Origin: Thamnaconus septentrionalis
Lineage: Eukaryota; Chordata; Actinopteri; Tetraodontiformes; Monacanthidae
Reading direction: 5' to 3'
NCBI GenBank assembly: GCA_009823395.1
Contig: CM020513.1
Location: 18,354,501-18,418,500 of the forward strand
DNA length: 64,000 nt
Of the stretch, positions 1 to 10,969 are shown piece by piece (the stretch's first letter is position 1; every line of letters starts with the position of its first letter). The notes below the pieces were generated by a model that was not told where the DNA came from, did no database searches, and saw only the letters and a list, made by a program, of their open reading frames with translations. Position numbers and translations under genes: made by a program.

Positions 1-1373
1 AAAAAATAGAAAAGGAGAAGAGCCAATATGCTTTGGTCATGCAAAGACTTGAACCCAGTGTACGTCCCTGAAATGAAAGCACTGGGCAGGATACCAAGGC
101 CATAACTTCCTCCTCTGCACAGACTACCTTCCTCTTTTTATGATCCCACCTGACTTTCTCACAGTTTCCTGGAAAAGGATCCGTTATTTCGTTATTCAAA
201 TGTTCTTACGAGGCAGAACATCACATATACAACGAGATGTGACACCAAATATACAAATTATTTGAAAAAAAAAGGCAGTACAGTTCTGCAAGACACCCAT
301 CTGGGTTAAATAACAAGCTCCTACAAAGGCTTATGCCAAGAATAAGCAAAAAGGAAAAGAAATCTGGTAAAATTGAGCGATTCAAGATCTCATTTTTTCA
401 AATTTCATATTATGTTCATCTCATCCTCCCATCTGTCCACATGATGTCACTTTATGAGAGCGCAGGCCAATTAATTAAGCTGATTAGAAGGAGCCCTTAG
501 CCTGAAATGTCATAATGAAATTTGAAATTCTAATGAAGCGACTCTCACAAATTCTAATCAATTCCAAGTCTGAAATGATCCATATAACTGCTCCTCCGTC
601 AGTTGATCAGAATACGGAATCTGGAATCTCTTGTAGTGGGGAGGATTTTCTTCCATTTAAAGCTGAAGAATACCTGCAGCATTCAATCTGTGTACGCTGC
701 ATATCGATGCCGACTGGTTTTTCTAACACCTCTGGTGGAGTTATGTAAAACAACTGGATAAAAAAAAAAAAAAAAAAAACGTGTCCGTGTGGCATCAACA
801 GTATTTCAGTGGAAACACTCCTCAGGACAAACGAGTCGAGCCACTTTTGAAGCAGGCAATGAAGACGGGATGGTTAGTGTTGGCTCCCGCTTCAACCAGA
901 AGTATGCTGGAACAATATTGTGCGTCGGCACTTTTAAGCCATCAAGCAGACTGTTCTCATAAAAAATGGGATGTAATTGAAAGGGTCGGTCTGTTTGAAG
1001 ACTGGTTAGCCCCCCCCCCCTCTCCCCCGACCCCTTAAAGCAGCCTACTGCACCTCAGGCGGGACTAAAATCCTCTCGCGCAGAGACCGTAGCAGAGTCG
1101 GACACACGTGGGTGTCCACTTTTGATCTTGGATGATGTATTTCTCATAAACAGCCCCTTTGAACAGCCGAGCAGCATTCCTGAATTTGAATCCGAGCAGC
1201 AGTTATGGTGAACAGCCCTGTTATGTGTCACCAAGGAGTCGTTTTAATAACAAATAACACACAGAGAAAGGGCTGTTCACACTATAATGTGCACGATGCT
1301 AGAGGGTGATATTTAACTTATTTTTTTCGGACACAAACAAAGCCTTTAGCCCAGTCTCGCATTTTCAAGATTC

Positions 1374-1424
<51 letters not shown>

Positions 1425-3324
1425 CCGGACTTTTGAACACTGTGTCTGGCCCATGAAACGGCCTGAAGACACGATGTAACTTACATTATACACAAAGTTA
1501 CACACATTGGCGAAAAGGCGACCGCGACGGCGCTCACGTCTGCGAAACTCCTACAGCGAGAGGCAGCACTTTCAAGGACAGCAGCCGGAAAACAGGACTT
1601 ATCAAGACTGTCTTCCTTTGACGTGGAGCCATAAAAAGAGAAACGCTCTCCTGGTGGGGGAGGCGAGCGAGAGAGGTGAGGGGGGCGGCCAATTTGATTC
1701 GCTCGTGTTGTTACATGTCTCCTGCTTTAGCCCTGTTATTGCTCTTGGAGCGCTGAAGGCGGCCGGATGTGCTCCTGGAGTCTCCCCACCTGGATCTCAT
1801 AACTCTTAATAGTCCATCACAACAAGCACTTTGCTATTAGGGCTTATTTCTTCATGACAAATGACATAGCATTTTCTGTCTGGCCTGGATAGCGTGTGAT
1901 TATAGGGGCGGCATGGAGAGGGGAAAAAAGCAGGCGGCGGAGATGAAATACTGTATATGTTCCATCTTTCATTGGGTCGATTGGCAAATTGTAGTTGCAC
2001 TGAAATAATGCCGTGACTCTTGAAAGATACTTTGTTTAGGATGCTTTAATCAGTTGAGGCAAATGTTTTGTATTAATATGAGCACCAGTACAGTACACCA
2101 GCAGGTTTATTTTCCACGATAGCAAAGAGTAAAAGAGTGCCGTTCCATACACAGTAACAGCCAGCACAAGTATTACAAACAAACTACAACAAACCTGCCA
2201 ATGACACATTGTGACAGCTGTGATATCATTTGTAATTGTAGAATGACATTTACTGCTTGTAAACACCATTTTTAGGAAACTGTGTAAATCCTAATCACTG
2301 TATTTAAGAACTAAATCTGTGTTGTTAATCCCATTCATAAGAAGAGCAAGGCCGCTTTCAACAGTACAAAAAGAAGAAAGGCACGGTTAAAATAAACAGT
2401 TCACTTATAAAAGGCTACAGTAATGTGATACTTTGAATGTAAGAGGCCGCGTGGCGCATTTTACATCAGCTTGGTCCTCATGAAGACAATAAGTGGTCAT
2501 TCTGTGAAGCTGCAGTCACCGGGCAGCAAGCACCCAGCAGCAACAGCCTGCAATAAATTGGTCACATGGCATTTTCAAACAGACACACGCTCTTTATCAA
2601 CCTACTTTCATATGTTTGACACTCTTATATAAGAGGATTCCAGAGAGAGCTCAACCTTTAGTGATCCACGGCTCTTCCTCATTCTTTCTATGTGGCATTT
2701 CTTTCAGGCTATAAATAAAATTAAAGGACCAGATTGACATTTTGGAAAACAAGCTTGTTTGCAATTTTGTCTGCAACCCTTATTTGAATAAAGCAGAGAA
2801 TCTGTGGAAGTAGTATGTGTATAGTGTAGTATAGTATATGAGCTCTTAATGTAATTGGAAACAGCACAAATGTTGGATATGTTGTGTTCAACCTAATGAA
2901 CAATGAAAATGTATAAATAATATAATGTGAATAATCTTTCATGTAAATGTGTTTTACAAATGATGTATTGAAACAGCTTGCATTGCATTGCATTGCATCA
3001 ACTTATAAAACAATAAAAACAAAACAAAAGCACTTCGGAAGCTTTTACATGGAAAATACAAAAAGAGTTTAAATATAATTCAGTGGATACAAGACATACA
3101 CGCACACAAACACACACCCGCAACCAAAAAGAATGTTTCAAGGCCACTCATCCACTGGTGTTGTAATCACAGTCGGATGCTAACACCCTGTTTTGTAATT
3201 GTACTTTGGTGAAACACAATGTCATGTAAACAAGTAGCACCATGAGAAATAAAAACGTTACATGGTCTTCCGTAACAAAACGTGCTCCGCGCTTATCAAG
3301 CTGGAGCGTCACGTTCCGCTTCCC
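1..3324. other. Intergenic / 3' flank of fbxl22, no gene recognised
   Basis: No open frame here has splice support or a family match that I recognise. The stretch holds a GA microsatellite (about 1377-1423), an A-run (about 760-779), a short GCATT tandem (about 2981-2998) and AT-rich spacer. Part of the region just below 3325 must be the fbxl22 3' UTR. A TTTATT at 2106-2111 (AATAAA on the minus strand) is one possible poly(A) signal, but nothing fixes the transcript end. Homeodomain-like ATTA/TTAATTA sites cluster around 465-535. Confidence 0.5.
1377..1423. repeat. (GA)n microsatellite
   Basis: An uninterrupted GA dinucleotide tract of about 23 units, seen directly. It is typical of fish intergenic DNA. 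Confidence 0.95.
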
Positions 3325-6300
3325 TCATGAAACCATGAGGACTTTCTGCAGCGCACTCCTGAGGGACGCCGCGACCTCGGGCTTCCTGTCCGGGATCATT
3401 TCCACGCTCATGTCTGCCCTCAGCTGGACGCTGGGCCTCCTCTCCCTGACGGCCTGCAGGCCTTCCCGGCTGATGTTCCTGCAGAAGTCCACCCTCACCT
3501 CCTCCAGGCTGCCCCCGTGCGCCGCCGCGCCCCGCAGGCAGCCGTCCGTGATGCGAACGCAGTTCTCCAGGTGGAGGCGCCGCAGCTTCCTGCAGCTGCG
3601 CAGAACGGAGATGACGTCCTGGTCCGTGACGTGGCCGCACCCGGACAGGCTCAGCGAGCGCAGGTTAGGACACCTGTCGAGGAGATGAAATGAAGAGGAG
3701 TCAAACAAAGAGAGAACGCCGGCGCGAGTGTTGCCTTTACTCGTCTCGCCTCGGGTCGTATTGTAATATGCATGAGAGGTGTGTGCGGGATTAGGTTGTT
3801 TGGAGAGGGACTAGCCTTAAGTAAGCAACACTTGACTGGCATGTGCGCTTCTGTGCACTTTTTCAGCCCCGAGACGCAAAGCAGCAGCGGCGTCGCCGGC
3901 CAGCGGCGTGAGGTTTAAAGATAGAGCGGCTTTGTTGTGCGGTATTTTTCTCTTGCAGCACTGTCCCACAGGGATCATGTGTTTCCTCTCTGCGAAGAAA
4001 ATAAAGCTATTGTGAACAAATAGAGTGTGGCACCGTTTGCCCAGAACAATTACTGGATGTTTGATAAATCATAGAGCAGCAAATCTGCATTTTCTCATGC
4101 TTTTTAAATATAGCTGTAGATACTTTGCAAGTGTTCCTTTAACAAAAACAAAAAAACGCATGCGTCTGCTGCAGGCGGCGTCACGAGCAGCAGCACTGGC
4201 TTGACAGCAGCGCGGAGCTGGCAGACGGCGGGCGGCGGACGGAACCGAGGATGTCATTCACGTTTACTGATGTGGATTACATAAAGACTTACATAATCTT
4301 AACACTTAAACACATGTGAGCCAAACGTATTCCCAGTCGCCCACGAGTGCTAAAGGTTCTGCCCCAGTAACCTCTGAGCGTCAGGGCAGCGCCGGACCAG
4401 CCACGTGCCTCCGACGCTTTGCCGCGTGGGGTTACGTATGGATGACAGGGATATAGTAGTGATAAGAACTCAAATGTCGGGGAGGGGGAGGACTAAAACA
4501 AACAAACAAACCAAAAAAGAAATGAGGGGTTGTAATGGTGTTGTCACGTGTGATCAAATCTCTGCTTTCTTTCTGAGGTGCACCGGCCCAGCAGAGAGCC
4601 TCAGCGGCACCGTGACGAATGTGAGTGAAGGTAAACACGACGGCAATAAAAACATTAACCCTCCATTACATAAGCCTCCCTCTCGCGGCGCCTCCCCTCA
4701 CTTTGTGCACAAATTTGGACGTGTTGCTTTAAGAAAAGAACATCTTCGTCTTTAACCGTTTGTCTCGGCGCGCGATCTTTGTGTCACTGTAACCTGCCAA
4801 CCCCGCTGGAAACATCTTTTTTTTTTCCACCTTTCACCCACGCAGACACATGTTGAGATGTTTATATGATGTCTGTGATAGTTGTGATTTTTCCCATCTA
4901 TATAAGACAATGGTTTCTCTTTGCTAGTTTGACTACTGTTGCCTTGTATAGAATAAAAAACAACGATTTAAAGCCATAATGAACATCACTGGACTATTAA
5001 TGCCTCACAGATTTCTACAGATGTTATAGATGTCTTATTTGGGCTGCAGCCCAGAAACCCGGCTGTTTTGAGAAGAATTAGTTTCTTTGTTTGGCTACAA
5101 GATAACATTTAATTCCATTTGTCAGTTCTCTTAATTCCCTTATGACCTACAGCAATACAGCAGCAAACAAAAAACAACACATTTCACCATATTTGCAAGA
5201 TAACAAAGTGACTCATTCACTTAAAAACTGAATAACCCATAAAAAAAACAAATACACCATCTGTTTACCAATACATCATCTGATTACACCTTGCCTGAAG
5301 ACATGCTGCTATCAACATATATTTTTGGAAGCAAAAAAAATTAAAACATAGAGATAAATAGATGCATAAAATGCTCCATCGACAATTTAAATAGTTGTCA
5401 TTGTTAAATGACAACTACACAAAATGATTTCCCTCTACAGAAGCTCAAAGACACTTTCATTTCTTCTTAACCACAAAAAAAAAAAAAAAACGCAGGCACG
5501 CGCGGTTGCTCTGCGTCATAATCTTTGCGTCGAGCCTCAACCAGGAAGAGACACTTGCACATGTTCGCTCCTCCGACAGCAACAAAGAGCCAATTGTTGG
5601 CTCCACCTGCCTGCGCAAAACTCCAGCCCGCAGCTGACTGGGAGGGTCCGCAGCCAAAACTCTCTATCGCCCCCACAGTTCCTCGGCATCCCCTCCCACC
5701 TCCGTCACGTGCGCTTGCTTTCTTCTTCATGAGAGAATTTGGGAGTGTTTTTTTTTGTTTTTTTGTTTTTTTTTATCAGTATGCAGTGAATGTTCCCCAA
5801 GGGTGTTGGGACAGGTCCTAAAGCTCGTAGGTGGTTCTCTCTTGTTATTTATTATCGGCTCGTACATCTCTTCCGTCTTGAATCTCACATTTCACAATAC
5901 TGGAGAGGCTCACAGGGCCGCGTACGCTCAGCAAACAAGCCTGGCCCATCAACCCTCCCACTCCGGTCCCGGCCAGCTGCAGTGGCCAGCTCCCTCAAAT
6001 TAACGGTTGTCACTGGCTGCCGGTGGGGGGTGTGGGAGGGGGAATCATCCAGGGACTTCATTACAGCTCTCCGGGCTCCGTCCTGCCTGTATCCTGCTCA
6101 CGTACCAGCTGCATCGCAGCGACATGTCAATCTCGACTGTCGCATCAGTCGGCCAGCATAATTTGACGTCTGACCGCTGTAATGTCGACTGACAGAATCA
6201 TTCTCACGTCCCACGGACGTGTCACGTCTCTTGTCTTCATTCGCAGCTATGGGAACACCATCTGCTTCCAGTGTTCCCTTATGTTACCTACAGCTAAGAA

Positions 6301-7093
6301 GAAAAAAAAGAGCCAATTGCAGTGAGTCACTGGCTGTAAATCAATTAGCTGTTGATGGGTGAAAATGATTCTGGGAGGATTATTTAATTATCCTTAAGAC
6401 TCATCTCATTAAATCAGGAAAAAAAAAAAAAAGGCTAGGAGGATAATGGGGAAGACAAAACTGTTTGACCGCAAGCTTCCTTCAGAGTTCTCTCTCAGCC
6501 TTTGAAAAGCAAGAACAACGTAATAAAAAAAATAAAGCAGGCATGAAGCCTTTATCCCTGACTTTGTAAACTTTGTTAAAATTCCTGATGACGTATTTGA
6601 AAGTGTTTCTGAAGCAGATATTGTCTAGTTTGAAAAGATAAGAGTATTTTGGGGGTTCTTTCAAAATTGAAATGTAAATTAATGACCATGTTTTTTCTGA
6701 TTTTACTTGTGAATTTACATTGTGAGAGCAAGGAGAGAGGCAAGACACAAACACTTACATGTAGCAGACGTGGGCCAGGAAGGAGCTGACCAGGCCGGCG
6801 TGGCTCCTGCAGATGTCCTTCTGGAAGGAGCTCTTCAGCCAGTCCTCGATGTTGCACACTTTCACCCTGCTCGAGTACCAGCTAACAGTCAGGTAGCGCA
6901 GCGACGGGCCCAGCACAAAGTTGTCCTTCCTCAGCTGAGACGGCGAGCTGAAGTGGAGCAAATTCCACAGCTGAGGATCCAGGAAGACTTCGCGCAGCTG
7001 GCGGCAGGTCAGCGAAAAACTCCTCCGACTGTCCTTGTCCAGGAAGGAAAAAAGGTGGAGGAGGCACTCGCGGTTGAGCTGGGTGACGTGCAT
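3325..7093 (-). CDS. fbxl22: FBXL22, F-box and leucine-rich-repeat-like protein 22
   Basis: Two coding exons on the minus strand: 6759-7093 and 3325-3673, joined by a 3.1 kb intron (donor GTAAGT, acceptor CGACAG). They give 227 aa, close to the human length. The start is the ATG at 7093-7091, whose product begins [18 protein letters not shown], the F-box of this family (about residues 1-45). It is followed by a block with [10 protein letters not shown] and, in exon 2, leucine-rich-repeat-like segments including LSGCGHVTD and VDFCRNIS. The family recruits substrates to SCF (SKP1-CUL1) ubiquitin ligases. The mammalian protein is enriched in heart and skeletal muscle and acts on sarcomeric Z-disc proteins such as alpha-actinin and filamin C (known, not visible here). 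It lies just beyond usp3 on the same strand, as in human. The intron holds only AT-rich spacer, short A-runs and a possible conserved AT-rich patch near 6310-6410. Confidence 0.93.
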
Positions 7094-7230
7094 GGTGAGC
7101 GGTGCGGGGGACAAAATGAGAGGCCTCGTTGGCCGGCGACGGGCCTGCTGGTGAGCGGCAACAATGAGCCTGCAGCCCGTATTGTGTGGCCTAGATACAT
7201 GATGCCTCAGGCACACGCTGCAGGCCTTGC

Positions 7231-7240
7231 ACATATAAGG
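7231..7240 (-). promoter_or_regulatory. CArG-like / TATA-like box upstream of fbxl22
   Basis: ACATATAAGG on the plus strand differs from the SRF box consensus CC(A/T)6GG at one position. On the minus strand it reads CCTTATATGT and could serve as a TATA element. It lies about 140 nt upstream of the fbxl22 ATG. An SRF site would suit a muscle gene, but one mismatch makes this only suggestive. Confidence 0.3.
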
Positions 7241-7640
7241 CCAGGGAGCGCCGGCTATTTTGGGAAGACAACTGCAGCCACGGTGGAAGATGTGTTGGAG
7301 CCATACGTTCCCCCTCATGTGTCACAGGTCTCAACAGGCGGCGTAGGGGGGATGGGGTGGGGATAAAAAGCTAGATGGAGCAGATGTTTACACTGGCGTG
7401 GCCTAATTCTCACAGTCAGAAAAGAGAGAAGCCCACCAAGATGCACAGCAATTAGACAGATCAGCGGGGCAAACAAGCCCGGCTGGAGTGTGAACAAGAA
7501 GTATGTTTGTTATTTTTCACTTAACTTGGACGCTTCAGTCTGCCTTCGCTCTAAACAGAGGGCTAATAAATGAGCTTTATGTGTTCTTTTGGATGTTTAA
7601 TCATATATAGGACTCATCAAAATGTATCTGAAGAAAATAT

Positions 7641-7735
7641 GCACTACCAGTCAAAAGTTTGGACACAATATCTAATGCAATGTTTTTTTCTTTATCTTTA
7701 GTACTTTCTACATTGTAGATACTGAAGACATTAAG
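7641..7735. mobile_element. Tc1/mariner-like terminal fragment
   Basis: The stretch has the phrases CACTACCAGTCAAAAGTTTGG, then a T-rich run, then CTACATTGTAGAT and ACTGAAGACAT. These match, from memory, the terminal region of Tc1-like elements common in fish genomes. No transposase frame follows, so only the end appears to remain. Confidence 0.6.
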
Positions 7736-9168
7736 GTTAATTAATGAGCAAGGTATATGTAATTATGCAGCAAAGAAGGATTACATTCCGGGAGGATCAG
7801 TTAGCATCCTAAGGGTTGCAACTCTACCTTTTTTCTTACTGCATAAAAAAAATCTTTATTTTATTTCACCTCTTAACTTGTTTTGCATCTTGAGACTATC
7901 AACACAGCAGTTTTAAGTGACAATGACGGTGACACTCACTAGCAACAGTGAGGAGGAATTGCTCCTTTGTTTTAACGAAGTAGAACCCTTCTTGTGGCCT
8001 TGAATACACAAATAATACATTTGCAGAGAAAAAAAAATGGTGGTAGGGAGGTTTAATGAGTGCACTGCGAAGGTCCTGTGTCAGGTGGGTGTCGGAGTAA
8101 CCGTGTTTGTTTGCCCGGTGGCCTTCGCAGATCAAATTATGTTTGTTTACTTGAATGGCAGTTCCAATGCTTCATTCTTGGGAAAGAAAGGTTGTATCCC
8201 TAGTTGGATTTTAGATTTGACAAATGTTGCCTCACACCAAATACAACAGACGGATAAAGAATATTAAAAAATACAGTAGAACTTAATGTACGAAGACGCA
8301 AAGTTCAGTGATTTGCAATCAATTTCCATTTATCCTAAAGTAATAAAGATGGTTATTAGTCTCCTGTAATCCAACAAATTGCAGTTCTTGTATTATCGCG
8401 TCTAAAAAAAAACACTTTAAGACACTTATGACAAAGGTCTCACATATCACAAAGGATTACCCTCAGGTACCCTCTGGCACTAACAATAATCACATAACTA
8501 TAACCATTATAACATTGGCAGCCTAAACTTGGAACCTTGGAAACAGGAGCACTCTCCTTGACCTCAAACCAGCGCATTAGAGAACTATGACTCATTTCTC
8601 TGTGTTATTTTTTTCTTGCATGTGATGTTGCTCAAGCGGCGCGTACAGGACATACTGCACCGGAAACGTTCCCGTTGGTACCTATGTCATCACTCCACCG
8701 CATTACCAGCAATGTCCTGTCCCACTTGTTTTCACACCCTACCGGAAACGATGGGCATTCGCCGCAACCGTCGGGACGTGGGGCAGAACACGGCCTGGAG
8801 CGTGACTCACCCTGTCACGGTGTCCTTTTAAAAAAAAAAAAAAAGAAAAGAAAAGAAGCAGAGGCTTCACTCTGACAAAAACAAAAAACCAAAAACCCAA
8901 CAACAACAAAAAACAGGGCGCAATGTGAGCTTATCATTAGCAGCTGCGATGTCGCCTTCGACAGACACAGCAAAATGATCGGGGCGGAGGAGAGGAGGGG
9001 TGGGGGGTGGCGGGGTGCTGGATGGTGGTGATGGGTGGAGGAGGGGGGCACAAAGGGCCACTTGTGTCATTAAATGGAGAGAGAGGAGCGAGTCTGCAGC
9101 CACCTGTGAGCGAGCGCGCGAGGAAGAGCAGCTGTTCCTCATCATACAGGAGGAGCGCCTGTTCCTGC

Positions 9169-9170
<2 letters not shown>

Positions 9171-9219
<49 letters not shown>
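9171..9219. repeat. (GA)n microsatellite
   Basis: About 24 uninterrupted GA units, read directly. The apparent RE/SL-rich peptides here are translations of this tract. Confidence 0.95.
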
Positions 9220-9222
<3 letters not shown>

Positions 9223-9391
9223 GCTGACTGGCTGGCACGTGTCCCGAGGGGCGCGTGCGTGTGCGCGCGTGTGCATGTGCGAGTGTGTGTGTCTGTGGGT
9301 GGGTGGAGATGCTCACTAGACCAAAGAAAGGGGAAAAAAACAAAACAAAACAACAAAGCTGTCTTCTTCTTCGTCCTCTTACTGTTTTAAT

Positions 9392-9417
9392 GAAGAAGAA
9401 GAAGAAGAAGAAGAAGA
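9392..9417. repeat. (GAA)n microsatellite
   Basis: Nearly nine uninterrupted GAA units (26 nt), close to further AAGAAG-type purine runs at about 9467-9486. Confidence 0.85.
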
Positions 9418-10969
9418 TTTTGATTTTTGCAACCACAATTTTATTACACTTTTTTCCACTGGAATAAGAAGACTAAGAAGAAGAAACTTGGTTTCTTTCC
9501 TGAGGTGGGTGATATCCCCCTGCCCGTCTTACATCACAAACTATAGAACTGGCTAAACTGGCACGGCTAAATAAGAACAGAACGCAAGCATCCTCACAAG
9601 TGCACGTGGCCAGCTCATGACGTCAGAAGTGGCACATGCATGTATTCCTTCATTTGAGACATCTGGGACATGGGAGATGAGTCACTTCTAGTCAATCTAA
9701 TCTGGTCTCCAGCCCGTCAATGAACTTCACACACTATCAGCTCATTCAGATGTGACCGACTCCTCTGCCAGGTTAGTGACAACACACCTGGCTGGGTATT
9801 CATCCTTCCCCTCTGAAGGCTGCCGAATTTTAGTCCCTTCATTTCATGCAGGTGGTCCGACAAAGGATAAGCAATTTGGCAGGAGGGGAGGAAAAATTGA
9901 GTGTATTGTGGGTGGCTGTAAACAGTGGGCTAAATGTGCCTTTTTCCTCTGGAGATCTATACTTTGTTGAGTATTTCATTGCACAAAGCTGCTCTATTGA
10001 GAACTGCAATGATAAATTGAGATCTATAAATAGGCAAAGAGGATTATTAAATGACTGTTTTTTAATATAGATATTACCGCAACTGTAAAGTTGCATGACT
10101 TATTCTGTTTTAAATCTTACTTGAAAAAACTTTGGGTGGCTCAATAAAAAGATCCATGTATAAATTCAGGCCAGCTGCATGTCACCTGTGTGAGCTGACG
10201 GACGCCGTTATGTGAACCGACAACCCACCCACTCCACCACACAAACGCACTCAAAGAAATAGATCATTTTCAAAAAAAAATAAAATAAAAAAAAGGATTC
10301 ATTGTACTTCATCATTTTGTCAGGTACATGTTTTAAAAGTTTTGCTTTTTTTTTCTCTCATATTTCAGTCCATTATTCCATTGTGACATTACAGCAATGG
10401 CTCACGCATACTAAACAGTTTGACAAGGAATTCTTTCACATTGGCTTCAATGAGGAAGTTAATTCAGCTTTCCTGAGCCCTGACGAGCACTATCAGTCAA
10501 CAAATGCATTGCATTATTATTTAGGCTAAAAGTTATTCCCTAGTAACTGGAAAACGGAACTACAGAGTGTGTAAGAGATGGAATCGACAGAATTAGAAAG
10601 TTCACACAGAAATGACATTGGGGGAGGGGGGCGGGGGTCCTGACCATAATCTAATCAGCCTAGACTAAACACTGGACCGACTGAGGCTTCCCAAGGCTAA
10701 GGCTTGTCTTCATTATTCAAAAAACAGTCACATTTGGAATCTATCACACACAGAGAGAGGTCTCCATCAACCAAGACACATAAATGCAACGAGTTATCCT
10801 AAACAGAAAAAAGAAAACAATAATAATGAAGCAGCGATTAAAACGTGAATGCCGTATTGCAATTCTTACAAAACAAAACTAAAATAATTGCATATACATA
10901 CAAATGTGGAAATCTGATTTGTTAAAATCAAACACGGTGAGAAATTGGAACTGAGGTGGAGTCAAACAA

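Larger units (their letters stand above)
7094..10969. other. Spacer between usp3 3' end and fbxl22 5' end
   Basis: No protein gene is supported. The usp3 3' UTR must occupy part of the right side (below 10970), and the fbxl22 promoter lies at the left. The stretch holds a Tc1-like terminal fragment (7641-7735), a GA microsatellite (9171-9219), a TG-rich run (about 9255-9290), a GAA run (9392-9417) and a perfect CRE palindrome TGACGTCA at 9618-9625. The long open frames at 8867-9467 are made by the microsatellites. Confidence 0.5.

Noticed and set aside
1507..1809. 100-aa arginine-rich open frame
   Set aside because: No known domain, no splice partners, poor start context; likely chance.
3242..3688. 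Open frames opposite and shifted to fbxl22 exon 2
   Set aside because: They are shadows of a GC-rich coding exon; the minus frame ending at 3325 carries the FBXL22 match.
8867..9467. Several overlapping open frames with SLSLSL or RERERE stretches
   Set aside because: They are produced by the GA, TG and GAA microsatellites and have no splice or family support.
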